A stretch of DNA of 64,000 bases from Pseudomonas parakoreensis (lineage in GTDB: Bacteria > Pseudomonadota > Gammaproteobacteria > Pseudomonadales > Pseudomonadaceae). The DNA lies in contig NZ_BQHY01000009.1 of the NCBI RefSeq assembly GCF_021602155.1, positions 246,898-310,897 of the forward strand, given 5' to 3'. Below, one piece after another: positions 42,896 through 51,458 of this stretch; the first letter of the stretch is position 1; each line of letters starts with the position of its first letter. The position numbers and the translations under genes were made by a program. The notes under the pieces were generated by a model. It made no database searches and was not told the origin of the DNA. It worked only from the letters and a program-made list of their open reading frames with translations.

Positions 42896-43552
42896 ATGCG
42901 CCTGGCTCTATTCGATTTGGACAACACCCTTCTGGGCGGCGACAGCGATCACGCCTGGGGCGACTATCTGTGCGAACGCGGCTTCCTCGATCCGGTGGCG
43001 TACAAGACGCGCAACGACGAGTTCTATCAGGATTACCTGGCCGGCCAGCTGGATAACGCCGCGTACCTGAACTTCTGCCTGGAGATCCTCGGTCGCACCG
43101 AAATGGCCGTGCTTGAGCAGTGGCATAACGATTACATGCGCGACTGCATTGAGCCGATCATGCTGCCCAAGGCGCTGGAGTTGCTGAAACAGCACCGTGA
43201 CGCCGGTGACAAACTGGTGATCATCACTGCAACCAACCGCTTCGTCACCGCGCCGATTGCCGTGCGCCTGGGCGTTGAAACCCTGATCGCCACCGAGTGC
43301 GAGATGGTCGATGGCCGCTACACCGGGCGCAGCACCGACATTCCGTGCTTCCGCGAAGGCAAGGTGACGCGCCTGAATCGCTGGCTGGAGGAAACCGGGC
43401 ATTCGCTGGATGACAGCTATTTCTACAGCGACTCGATGAATGACCTGCCGCTGCTGGAGCAGGTGGCGAACCCGGTGGCAGTGGATCCGGATCCGAATCT
43501 GCGGGCCGAAGCCGAGAAGCGGGGCTGGCCAGTCATTAGTCTGCGCGGCTGA
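42896..43552 (+). CDS. HAD-IB phosphatase, probable histidinol-phosphate phosphatase
   Basis: A 218-residue HAD hydrolase of the SerB-like subfamily IB. Motif I is [14 protein letters not shown], motif II is IITATNRF, and motif IV is [14 protein letters not shown]. It is cytoplasmic. In P. aeruginosa the gene next to rppH and ptsP has been reported as the missing histidinol-phosphate phosphatase, so the same role is likely here, but substrate cannot be read from sequence. It is divergent from rppH across about 140 bases. Confidence 0.85.
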   Translation: MRLALFDLDNTLLGGDSDHAWGDYLCERGFLDPVAYKTRNDEFYQDYLAGQLDNAAYLNFCLEILGRTEMAVLEQWHNDYMRDCIEPIMLPKALELLKQHRDAGDKLVIITATNRFVTAPIAVRLGVETLIATECEMVDGRYTGRSTDIPCFREGKVTRLNRWLEETGHSLDDSYFYSDSMNDLPLLEQVANPVAVDPDPNLRAEAEKRGWPVISLRG

Positions 43553-43559
43553 TATAGCT

Positions 43560-43649
43560 ATCGCTGGCAAGCCAGCTCCCACAGGTTTTTCAGGTGGTCA
43601 CACCATTTGTGTTCGCTACAGATCCTGTGGGAGCTGGCTTGCCAGCGAT
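43560..43649. repeat. REP-type inverted repeat pair, class A
   Basis: ATCGCTGGCAAGCCAGCTCC and its complement flank a spacer with GGTCACACCATTTGTGTTCG, between convergent HAD and DUF2269 genes. Confidence 0.85.
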
Positions 43650-43671
43650 TAAAGCAACGCGGTCTCAAGCC

Positions 43672-44097
43672 TTAAACAGGCTTGGCGCCCATCAACCCGG
43701 CAATCGCGATAAAGCAGACAAAGCTGAACAACGCCAAGGCCAGGCTGAACCGCCCCACCCCGCCCGGCGCCTTGCGCAAGCGATTCAACCGCACCAGCAA
43801 CCAGAACCACGCCAGCGCCGCCACGGTGTACAGCACGCTGGAGGCCAGCAGCCAGGTCTGCCCCAGCGGCCAGCCGACCAGATGCACCATGCCCCAGCCG
43901 GTGAACGGCATGCTCAACAGTGCCAGGCCCATCAACAGCCAGATGAACACCCGTGGCCGTTGCAAGGTGCGGCTGCCCGCCGTTGCATCACCCTTGCGTT
44001 TTGCCAGAAACACCCAGACTCCCAGTCCCAGCGCACCGGCCAGCAATACTACAGTGGCGACCATGTGCGCGGTTTTCAGGGCAGTTAACGTTTCCAT
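43672..44097 (-). CDS. DUF2269-type membrane protein
   Basis: A 141-residue integral membrane protein with four hydrophobic segments (residues about 6-30, 50-68, 80-102 and 118-138). It belongs to the DUF2269 group of small membrane proteins with no known role. The loop with GWGMVHLVGWPLGQTW is the most conserved part. It is downstream of ilvA on the same strand, with a 39-base gap, so it may be co-transcribed. Confidence 0.8.
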   Translation of the reverse strand: METLTALKTAHMVATVVLLAGALGLGVWVFLAKRKGDATAGSRTLQRPRVFIWLLMGLALLSMPFTGWGMVHLVGWPLGQTWLLASSVLYTVAALAWFWLLVRLNRLRKAPGGVGRFSLALALFSFVCFIAIAGLMGAKPV

Positions 44098-44136
44098 TGT
44101 TCGATTTCCTCAGGGCCTGCCCATCAGCGTAGCCGC

Positions 44137-45651
44137 TCAGCCGAGAAACAACTGATAGGCCGGGTTTTCGCTTTCATCCCAGTACGGATAACCGATTTCC
44201 TCAAGCGCCGCCGGCACCAGATGGCGCTCGTCATGCGGTACTTGCAGGCCCGCGACCACACGGCCGTCAGCTGCGCCGTGGTTGCGGTAGTGGAACATCG
44301 AGATGTTCCAGCGCCCGCCGAGCTTGTTGAGGAAGTTGAACAGCGCACCCGGGCGTTCCGGGAATTCGAAGCGGAACACCACTTCGTCAATCACGTGCGC
44401 CGCATGGCCGCCCACCATGTGACGAATGTGCAACTTGGCCAGTTCGTTGTCGGTCAGGTCGAGTACCGGGAAACCCTGCTCGGTCAGGCTCGCCAGCAGC
44501 GCGCTGCGCGGGTCGTTTTCCGGGTGAGTCTGCACGCCGACGAAGATGTGCGCTTCGCTGCCGGTGTTGTAGCGGTAGTTGAATTCGGTGATCTGGCGCT
44601 TGCCGATCGCTTCGCAGAAGGCTTTGAAGCTGCCGGCCTTCTCAGGAATGGTCACGGCGATGATCGCCTCGCGACCCTCGCCCAGCTCGGCGCGCTCGGC
44701 GACGTGGCGCAGGCGGTCGAAGTTGACGTTGGCTCCAGAGTCGATGGCGACGAAGGTCTGGCCGCTGACGCCGCGCAGTTCGACGTACTTCTTGATTCCG
44801 GCCACGCCCAAGGCGCCGGCAGGTTCGGTGATCGAGCGGGTATCGTCGTAGATATCCTTGATTGCCGCGCAGATCTCGTCGGTGCTGACAGTAATCACTT
44901 CGTCGACGTAGTCTTTGCAGATGTCGAAGGTGTGCTGGCCGATCTGTGCCACCGCCACGCCGTCGGCGAAGATGCCCACGGTCGGCAGTACCACGCGCTC
45001 ACCGGCGGCCATGGCCGCTTGCAGGCAGTTGGAGTCGTCCGGCTCGACGCCGATGACCTTGATGTCCGGACGCAGGTATTTCACGTACGCCGCGATACCG
45101 GCAATCAGACCGCCGCCGCCGACCGGCACGAAGATCGCGTCCAGCGGTTGCGGGTGCTGGCGCAGAATTTCCATCGCCACGGTGCCCTGCCCGGCAATGG
45201 TGTGCGGATCGTCGTACGGGTGGATGTAAACGTAGCCCTTTTCATCGACCAGTTTCAGCGAGTAGGCCAGTGCTTCCGGGAACGAATCGCCATGCAGCAC
45301 GACTTTGCCGCCGCGCGAGCGCACGCCTTCGACCTTGATCTCCGGGGTGGTCTTGGGCATGACGATGGTGGCTTTCACGCCCAGCACTTTCGCCGCCAGC
45401 GCCAGACCCTGCGCATGGTTGCCCGCCGACGCGGTGACCACGCCACGGGCGCGCTCTTCGTCGGTCAGTTGGGTCAACTTGTTGTAGGCGCCGCGAATCT
45501 TGAACGAGAACACCGGCTGCAAGTCTTCACGCTTGAGCCAAATGTCATTGCCCAGCCGCTCGGAGAGCTGGCGAGCGTTCTGCAGCGGGGTTTCTACGGC
45601 AACGTCATAAACGCGCGAGGTGAGGATCTTTTTGACGTACTGTTCGAGCAT
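44137..45651 (-). CDS. ilvA: Threonine ammonia-lyase (threonine dehydratase), biosynthetic IlvA
   Basis: A 504-residue PLP enzyme that turns threonine into 2-oxobutanoate, the first step of isoleucine synthesis. The PLP lysine is in SFKIRGAYNKL, and the phosphate-binding glycine loop is VGGGGLIAG. The C-terminal 180 residues hold two ACT-like regulatory domains that in this family mediate feedback inhibition by isoleucine. It is divergent from rpiA across about 310 bases that hold a class C repeat. Confidence 0.96.
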   Translation of the reverse strand: MLEQYVKKILTSRVYDVAVETPLQNARQLSERLGNDIWLKREDLQPVFSFKIRGAYNKLTQLTDEERARGVVTASAGNHAQGLALAAKVLGVKATIVMPKTTPEIKVEGVRSRGGKVVLHGDSFPEALAYSLKLVDEKGYVYIHPYDDPHTIAGQGTVAMEILRQHPQPLDAIFVPVGGGGLIAGIAAYVKYLRPDIKVIGVEPDDSNCLQAAMAAGERVVLPTVGIFADGVAVAQIGQHTFDICKDYVDEVITVSTDEICAAIKDIYDDTRSITEPAGALGVAGIKKYVELRGVSGQTFVAIDSGANVNFDRLRHVAERAELGEGREAIIAVTIPEKAGSFKAFCEAIGKRQITEFNYRYNTGSEAHIFVGVQTHPENDPRSALLASLTEQGFPVLDLTDNELAKLHIRHMVGGHAAHVIDEVVFRFEFPERPGALFNFLNKLGGRWNISMFHYRNHGAADGRVVAGLQVPHDERHLVPAALEEIGYPYWDESENPAYQLFLG

Positions 45652-45768
45652 CGGAAAGCATCACTGGCGATTGGGCGGGACCCACGAGTCTAACCCGGCT
45701 TTTGGGCGCACGACCACACTGACCAGGGGGTTTTAGCCGGGGCAAACACTTTGTGATGTAAACCTCAT

Positions 45769-45888
45769 TGTGGTGAGGGGATTTATCCCCGATCGGCGGC
45801 GCAGCCGTCGTCAACCTGAGAGCGCAATATTTGCGAGGAGTGCCGGGGAGCGCTTCGCCCTCCATCGGGGATAAATCCCCTCACCACA
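45769..45888. repeat. REP-type inverted repeat, class C
   Basis: TGTGGTGAGGGGATTTATCC with CCCGAT, and the matching complement, flank about 60 bases in the ilvA/rpiA divergent gap. The rest of that gap (45652-45768 and 45889-45960) holds no gene; ATAATGCC near 45915 resembles a -10 for rpiA. Confidence 0.85.
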
Positions 45889-45960
45889 GGAGTTTTCGCC
45901 GGGCATGGGGGCTATAATGCCGGCCTTTCCGAACTCACCTTGCCCGCTTCCGGAGCCCGC

Positions 45961-46635
45961 ATGACCCAGGATCAACTCAAACAGGCAGTGGCTCAGGCCG
46001 CCGTCGACTTCATCCTCCCGAAACTCGATGACAAGAGCATCGTCGGGGTCGGCACCGGCTCCACCGCCAACTGCTTCATCGATGCGCTGGCCCAGCACAA
46101 GGGCGCGTTCGATGGCGCGGTCGCCAGTTCCGAAGCCACTGCCGCGCGCCTCAAGGGCCACGGCATTCCGGTGTATGAGCTGAACACCGTCAGCGACCTC
46201 GAGTTCTACGTCGACGGCGCCGACGAGAGTGACGCGCACCTGAACCTGATCAAGGGCGGCGGCGCCGCCCTGACCCGCGAGAAGATCGTCGCGGCCGTGG
46301 CCAAGACCTTCATCTGCATCGCCGACGCCAGCAAACTGGTGCCGGTGCTGGGCGAATTCCCGCTGCCGGTGGAAGTGATCCCGATGGCCCGCAGCCACGT
46401 CGCCCGCCAACTGGTGAAACTGGGCGGCGACCCGGTGTACCGCGAAGGCGTGCTGACCGACAACGGCAACATCATCCTCGACGTGCATAACCTGCAGATC
46501 ACCAACCCGGTGGAGCTGGAAGCGCAGATCAACGCGATCGTCGGCGTGGTCACCAACGGCCTGTTCGCGGCGCGCCCGGCGGATCTGCTGTTGCTGGGCA
46601 CCAGCGAAGGTGTAAAAACGCTGAAGGCTGAGTAA
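45961..46635 (+). CDS. rpiA: Ribose-5-phosphate isomerase A
   Basis: A 224-residue RpiA that interconverts ribose-5-phosphate and ribulose-5-phosphate in the pentose phosphate pathway. The phosphate-binding motif [15 protein letters not shown], the active site [20 protein letters not shown] and the catalytic KGGGAAL-REK region are all present. ATG 45961 gives [10 protein letters not shown]; the frame opens a little earlier without ribosome site. Confidence 0.97.
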   Translation: MTQDQLKQAVAQAAVDFILPKLDDKSIVGVGTGSTANCFIDALAQHKGAFDGAVASSEATAARLKGHGIPVYELNTVSDLEFYVDGADESDAHLNLIKGGGAALTREKIVAAVAKTFICIADASKLVPVLGEFPLPVEVIPMARSHVARQLVKLGGDPVYREGVLTDNGNIILDVHNLQITNPVELEAQINAIVGVVTNGLFAARPADLLLLGTSEGVKTLKAE

Positions 46636-46688
46636 GCAGAGACTGCCCACCATTTGTAGGCAGATGCAAAACCTGTAGGAGTGAAACC

Positions 46689-46781
46689 TGTGGTGAGGGG
46701 ATTTATCCCCGATGGGCAGCGAAGCGGCCCCAAGAGCTGGGACCGCTGCGCAGTCCATCGGGGATAAATCCCCTCGCCACA
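46689..46781. repeat. REP-type inverted repeat, class C
   Basis: TGTGGTGAGGGGATTTATCC and its complement flank about 40 bases between the convergent rpiA and SdiA-regulated genes; an adjacent TGTAGGAG fragment is a class D remnant. Confidence 0.85.
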
Positions 46782-46811
46782 AAGCTCACTCCTACTTTTT
46801 TGTGGTGTTGA

Positions 46812-47729
46812 TCAGTTTTGCGCAGGTTTCCTGAAGACGTAAAACAGATTCGGCTCACTCACCAGATACAACGTTCCGTCATCATCCATCGCCATGCCTT
46901 CGGCTTGCGGCACGCTCTTGTGCAAACCCTGCCGGCCCTTGTTCAGCGACAAGGTGCTCAGCGGACGTCCATCAACATCCAGTTCAAGAATCAGCCCCGA
47001 CTCGTCGGACAGCGCCAACAAATGGCCGCTGCGCTCGTCGTATTGCAGGCTCGACAGATCGCGCACGAACATCCCCGCATCGCGCTTGGGATTATTGATC
47101 ACGTGCACCGCGTAGGATTTTTCCGGATTGAAGTGCGGGAATCCGTGCACTTCATAAATCAGCATCGGGTCGCGCTCCTTGGCCACGAACAGGCGTTTGC
47201 CCACCGAGTCATACGCCAGGCCCTCGAAGCCCTTGTTGCCGCTCATGTGCACGCCAAGTGTCATCTGTTCGGCATCCGCCGCATCGAGGAAGGTCGTGTC
47301 CTGCTCAAGATGCACCTTGATCAGCCGTTGCTCTCGCTCGTCGGTAATCACGTAGGTGTCGGCGCTGATGAACTCCACCGCTTCCGCATCGCCAAAGCCG
47401 ATCAGTGCGATGCGCCGCAGGATCTTGCCGTCGAGCGACAACTCGACCAATTCGGCGTGCTTATTGGTCACGGTGAACAGGCTTTTGCGCAGCGGATCGT
47501 AGGTCAGCGCCGACACATCGTCGTTCAGCCCGTCGATGACCCGAGCCTCGACCTCGACCTGGTACTGATCCAGGCCGATGGCCTGGCTGCTTAATGGTTG
47601 CCACACGCTGTGCAGGTTGAACCAGGCGCGCTCGAACAGGCGCAGGTATTGGCCGATCGCGATCAACGCGATCAGGGCAATCACTGACAGGATGGCAAAC
47701 AGGGGCTTGGGACGGGCAAGTCGACGCAT
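46812..47729 (-). CDS. SdiA-regulated domain protein (first of a tandem pair)
   Basis: A 305-residue protein with an N-terminal membrane anchor (residues about 9-28, FAILSVIALIALIAIGQYLR) and a periplasmic domain of the SdiA-regulated (YjiK-like) family, probably a six-bladed beta-propeller. Repeated blades show as SALTYDPLRKSLFTVTNKHA and FEGLAYDSVGKRLFVAKERD. Function is unknown. Its paralogue lies just upstream at 47925-48848; the two share the C-terminal ending VSEPNLFYVFRK or VSEPNLFYRFEK. Confidence 0.82.
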   Translation of the reverse strand: MRRLARPKPLFAILSVIALIALIAIGQYLRLFERAWFNLHSVWQPLSSQAIGLDQYQVEVEARVIDGLNDDVSALTYDPLRKSLFTVTNKHAELVELSLDGKILRRIALIGFGDAEAVEFISADTYVITDEREQRLIKVHLEQDTTFLDAADAEQMTLGVHMSGNKGFEGLAYDSVGKRLFVAKERDPMLIYEVHGFPHFNPEKSYAVHVINNPKRDAGMFVRDLSSLQYDERSGHLLALSDESGLILELDVDGRPLSTLSLNKGRQGLHKSVPQAEGMAMDDDGTLYLVSEPNLFYVFRKPAQN

Positions 47730-47825
47730 TCAGGCAGGCTCGGGATCAAAACAGGCGGATGAAATATCACGCCTGTCTGAACTGAAGCTTAATGGCCACT
47801 TGCCTCAGGCCACAAGACGCCCCTG

Positions 47826-47904
47826 TGTAGGAGCTGCCGCAGGCTGCGATCTTTTGATCTTGAAAAACAAAAGCAAAAGATCGCAGCCTGCGGCAGCTCC
47901 TACA
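47826..47904. repeat. REP-type inverted repeat, class D
   Basis: TGTAGGAGCTGCCGCAGGCT plus GCGATCTTTT and the perfect complement flank a 15-base loop between the two SdiA-regulated genes. Confidence 0.85.
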
Positions 47905-47924
47905 CGAGGATTAGTGAACGGTGG

Positions 47925-48848
47925 TTATTTCTGCTTTTCGAAGCGGTAGAACAGGTTCGGCTCACTGACCATGTACAGCGTACCCGCGTCGTCCATGGTC
48001 ACGCCTTCGGCGCGGGGAATGGTGCTCTTCAAACCGTTGAAGCCGCCCAGCAGGGTCATGAAGCTGACTTGCTCGCCCTTCTCGTCCAGCTCCAGCAACA
48101 GATGCGAATCGGCGGACAGCACCAGGGTGTGGCCGGTACGCGGGTCGATGGCCAGCGCCGAGAGGTTGCGAATATCCAGCTCATCATTGGCCAGCTTCTG
48201 CTTGTCGCCTTTGAGGATCTGGCTGCCGTCGCTTTTCCAGGTGAACAGCGCCGGCGGCCGTTCTTCGCCCAGCAGCAACTGTTGATTGCGCGGATCCCAA
48301 GTGATCGCCTCGAACGCCTTGTTCTGGTCTTTCGAGGGGCCCAGGTCGTATTTCGGGAATTGGTCACGCTGCAGTTCGCGGGTTTCGGCATCGACCTTGA
48401 CGATGGAGAGCAGGTGTTCGCGCTCATCGACGATCGCCATCAGGCCGTTTTGCAACACGGTCACGCCTTCCGGATTGCTCCAGCCCACCAGCGGCATCTT
48501 GCGCAGCACATCCCCCTGCAGGGTCAGTTCGACCAGGAACGGGTTCTTGCCCATCACTGAAAACAGGGTTTTGGTCTGCGGGTTGTAGGACAGGTCAGAG
48601 GCCTCGTCCTTTTCCATGCCCGGCAGCAGTTTGCCGTCGATGACCACACGATAGTCCGGCAACCAGATGCTCGCTTTCTGCTCGGCCTGGCTTTCGAACC
48701 GCTCGCGCAACCAGAGCAGGCCACGGTCGTCCCAATGCATGGCAAACGCCAGGCCATAGGCGGCGGCAAGCACCAGCAACAGCCAGACATACCAGCGCAG
48801 GGCAAAACGTGAGCGGCGAGGAGGATTGAGCTGTGTTTGAGCTGACAT
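47925..48848 (-). CDS. SdiA-regulated domain protein (second of a tandem pair)
   Basis: A 307-residue paralogue of the neighbouring protein: an N-terminal hydrophobic anchor (WYVWLLLVLAAAYGLAFAMH, residues about 18-40) and a beta-propeller-like periplasmic domain with blades such as SDLSYNPQTKTLFSVMGKNP. It is likely a product of tandem duplication with the 46812-47729 gene. The function is unknown; the E. coli relative YjiK was named for regulation by SdiA. Confidence 0.82.
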   Translation of the reverse strand: MSAQTQLNPPRRSRFALRWYVWLLLVLAAAYGLAFAMHWDDRGLLWLRERFESQAEQKASIWLPDYRVVIDGKLLPGMEKDEASDLSYNPQTKTLFSVMGKNPFLVELTLQGDVLRKMPLVGWSNPEGVTVLQNGLMAIVDEREHLLSIVKVDAETRELQRDQFPKYDLGPSKDQNKAFEAITWDPRNQQLLLGEERPPALFTWKSDGSQILKGDKQKLANDELDIRNLSALAIDPRTGHTLVLSADSHLLLELDEKGEQVSFMTLLGGFNGLKSTIPRAEGVTMDDAGTLYMVSEPNLFYRFEKQK

Positions 48849-49033
48849 CAGGGACGCATTCCGAAAATTCAGGCTATGGGTAATAGCACAAAGAGGCCGG
48901 CTCAGACGCCAGAATGAGAGGAATTATCCGGACAGAATGTGAAAAAAACGGCAAATGGCGGGATTGCCGTGCGGCTTTGCGAGCCGCGAAACATAACCAG
49001 TGTGGGAGTGAGCCCTGTTGTGAGGGGATTTAT

Positions 49034-49129
49034 TGTGGCGAGGGAGCTTGCTCCCGCTGGGGCGCGAAGCGACCCTGCTTTTCAAGGGGCCTGCTGCGCA
49101 GTCCAGCGGGAGCAAGCTCCCTCGCCACA
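49034..49129. repeat. REP-type inverted repeat, class B
   Basis: TGTGGCGAGGGAGCTTGCTC and complement flank about 50 bases. A truncated class C half-unit (TTGTGAGGGGATTTAT) abuts its left side at 49018-49033. It fills much of the 306-base gap between the SdiA-regulated gene (minus strand, start at 48848) and the FAH gene (minus strand, stop at 49155); the rest (48849-49017) shows no gene. Confidence 0.85.
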
Positions 49130-49154
49130 GTTGCTGTGTATCGGATGCGTTCGG

Positions 49155-49820
49155 TCAGCGCACGCTGCTGCTGAAGCTGCTCGCGCCAACCAGTTCCAGC
49201 ACAATGTCGTCGCCGACATTCAGCGGGCCGACGCCCACTGGCGTGCCGGTGAGGATCACGTCGCCGGCCTGCAGCGAAAAGCAGCCGGCCATGTGCTGGA
49301 TCATCGGCACGATCGGGTTGAGCATCGCGCTGCTGTTGCCGTCCTGACGCACTTCACCGTTGATGGTCAGGCGAATGCCGATGTCGGTCAGGTCTGGGAA
49401 CGTGCTGCCGACCACGAACGGCGCGATCACCGCCGCACCGTCGAACGACTTGGCGATTTCCCATGGCAGGCCCTTGGACTTGAGCTCGGCCTGCTTGTCG
49501 CGCAGGGTCAGATCCAGCGCCGGGGCGAAACCGGAGATCGCATCCAGCACTTCTTCGCGGCTCGGTTTGGTCGACAGCGGCTTGCCGATCAACACGGCGA
49601 TTTCCGCTTCGTAGTGCACCGAGCCGCGCTCGGTCGGAATGCTGAACCCGCCTTCCAGCGGCACCACGCAACTGCCCGGCTTGATGAACAGCAACGGTTC
49701 GGTAGGCACCGGATTGTCCAGTTCCTTGGCGTGCTCGGCGTAATTACGGCCAATGCACACCACTTTCCCGATCGGGAAGTGAATGCGCGTGCCGTCGACG
49801 TACTGGTGCTGATAGCTCAT
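49155..49820 (-). CDS. Fumarylacetoacetate hydrolase family protein
   Basis: A 221-residue FAH-family enzyme of the small single-domain type (YcgM/FAHD1-like), which acts as acylpyruvate hydrolase or oxaloacetate decarboxylase. The metal ligands E-x-E and D appear in VHYEAEIAVLIGK and LDLTLRDKQAE, and the conserved GDVILTGTPVGVGPL is the family C-terminal motif. It follows the D-2-hydroxyglutarate dehydrogenase gene by 40 bases on the same strand. The role near serA is unknown. Confidence 0.85.
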   Translation of the reverse strand: MSYQHQYVDGTRIHFPIGKVVCIGRNYAEHAKELDNPVPTEPLLFIKPGSCVVPLEGGFSIPTERGSVHYEAEIAVLIGKPLSTKPSREEVLDAISGFAPALDLTLRDKQAELKSKGLPWEIAKSFDGAAVIAPFVVGSTFPDLTDIGIRLTINGEVRQDGNSSAMLNPIVPMIQHMAGCFSLQAGDVILTGTPVGVGPLNVGDDIVLELVGASSFSSSVR

Positions 49821-49859
49821 TTACCGACTCCTGCCTTCATTGATTCAGGGGATTGCCAA

Positions 49860-51254
49860 TCAAACCGCGAAGATCTTGCCCGGGTTCATGATGCCGTTCG
49901 GGTCGAACACCGCTTTGACCGCTTTCATGTACTCGATTTCGACCGGCGAACGGCTGTACGTCAAGTAGTCGCGCTTGGTCATGCCCACGCCGTGCTCGGC
50001 GGAGATCGAACCGTTGTATTTCTCGACGGTTTCGAACACCCACTTGTTGACGGTCGCACACTTGGCGAAGAACTCGTCCTTGCTCAGGTTATCCGGCTTG
50101 AGGATGTTCAGGTGCAGGTTGCCGTCGCCGATGTGGCCGAACCAGACGATTTCGAAGTCCGGGTAATGTTCACCGACGATCGCGTCGATTTCCTGCAAGA
50201 ATGCCGGGACTTTCGACACAGTGACCGAGATGTCGTTCTTGTATGGCGTCCAGTGCGAGATGGTTTCGGAAATGTACTCGCGCAGCTTCCACAGGTTGTG
50301 CAGCTGGGTTTCGCTCTGGCTCATCACGCCGTCCAGCACCCAGCCCTGCTCGACGCAGTGTTCGAAGGTTTCCAGCGCGGTGTTGGCCACTTCTTCGCTG
50401 GTTGCTTCGAATTCCAGCAACGCATAGAACGGGCACTCGGTGTCGAACGGCGCCGGTACGTCGCCACGGCCCAGCACTTTGGCCAGGGCCTTGTCAGAGA
50501 AGAATTCGAACGCGGTCAGGTCAAGCTTGCCCTGAAAGGCGTGCAGCACCGGCATGATCGAATCGAAATCAGCGGTGCCGAGGACCATCGCGGTGAGGTT
50601 TTTCGGCGCACGATCCAGACGCATGGTCGCTTCGACCACAAAACCCAAGGTGCCCTCGGCGCCGATGAACAACTGGCGCAGGTCGTAACCGGTGGCGTTC
50701 TTGATCAGGTCTTTGTTCAGCTCCAGCACATCGCCCTTGCCGGTGACCACTTTCAGGCCGGCGACCCAGTTACGGGTCATGCCGTAGCGAATCACCTTGA
50801 TTCCGCCGGCATTGGTGCCGATATTGCCGCCAATCTGACTGGAACCGGCCGACGCGAAGTCCACCGGGTAATACAGGCCGTTTTCTTCGGCAACGTTTTG
50901 CAGGTGTTCGGTGACCACGCCGGGCTGGCAGACGGCGGTGCGATCGGTGAGGTTCACGTCGAGAATCTGGTTCATGTAGTCGAACGACACCACCAGTTCG
51001 CCATTGGCGGCGACGGCGGCGGCGGACAACCCGGTGCGCCCGCCGGATGGCACCAGCGCCACTTTGTGGGTATTGGCCCAGCGGACGACGGCCTGCACCT
51101 GCTCGATGGTCTTGGGAAACACGATGGCGCTTGGCGCGGGCGCGAAGTGCTTGGTCCAATCCTTGCCGTACGCATTCAGGGAGTCGGCGTCGGTCAGGAC
51201 CTTGCCAGGCTCGACCAGGGTCTTCAGTTCATCAATCAGGGCAGGATTGGTCAT
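49860..51254 (-). CDS. FAD-binding oxidoreductase, D-2-hydroxyglutarate dehydrogenase type
   Basis: A 464-residue VAO/PCMH-type flavoprotein. The PP-loop and FAD site are in VPSGGRTGLSAAAVAANGEL, and the C-terminal GSISAEHGVGMTKRDYL is the GlcD-type signature; the metal and substrate histidines are in WFGHIGDGNLHLNI. GlcD-type enzymes oxidise D-2-hydroxy acids. In pseudomonads this gene next to serA has been reported to encode D-2-hydroxyglutarate dehydrogenase, which removes the D-2-hydroxyglutarate made by the side reaction of SerA; the divergent serA here fits that. ATG 51254 gives MTNPALIDEL. Confidence 0.87.
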   Translation of the reverse strand: MTNPALIDELKTLVEPGKVLTDADSLNAYGKDWTKHFAPAPSAIVFPKTIEQVQAVVRWANTHKVALVPSGGRTGLSAAAVAANGELVVSFDYMNQILDVNLTDRTAVCQPGVVTEHLQNVAEENGLYYPVDFASAGSSQIGGNIGTNAGGIKVIRYGMTRNWVAGLKVVTGKGDVLELNKDLIKNATGYDLRQLFIGAEGTLGFVVEATMRLDRAPKNLTAMVLGTADFDSIMPVLHAFQGKLDLTAFEFFSDKALAKVLGRGDVPAPFDTECPFYALLEFEATSEEVANTALETFEHCVEQGWVLDGVMSQSETQLHNLWKLREYISETISHWTPYKNDISVTVSKVPAFLQEIDAIVGEHYPDFEIVWFGHIGDGNLHLNILKPDNLSKDEFFAKCATVNKWVFETVEKYNGSISAEHGVGMTKRDYLTYSRSPVEIEYMKAVKAVFDPNGIMNPGKIFAV

Positions 51255-51458
51255 CGACAGAACTCTCGAACAATTCATGGTCATCCTGAAGACGCTTCAC
51301 GTCGCAGGAATGAGTGTTTAGCGGGGTGGCTATGCTAGCATACCGACCCCGCAGGCCAGTGCCCAAGGCCAGTTCTGCGGTGACGGCTTTCTTGTCGTCC
51401 AGGTCAATGTCTGTTGACCATTTCCTGCCATTTTTCTCCGGGATACAGGTTTACGCAG

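Noticed and set aside
48939-51338. Open frame of 799 codons on the plus strand across the FAH and flavoprotein genes
   Set aside because: It runs antisense through two clear enzyme genes and a REP element; shadow.
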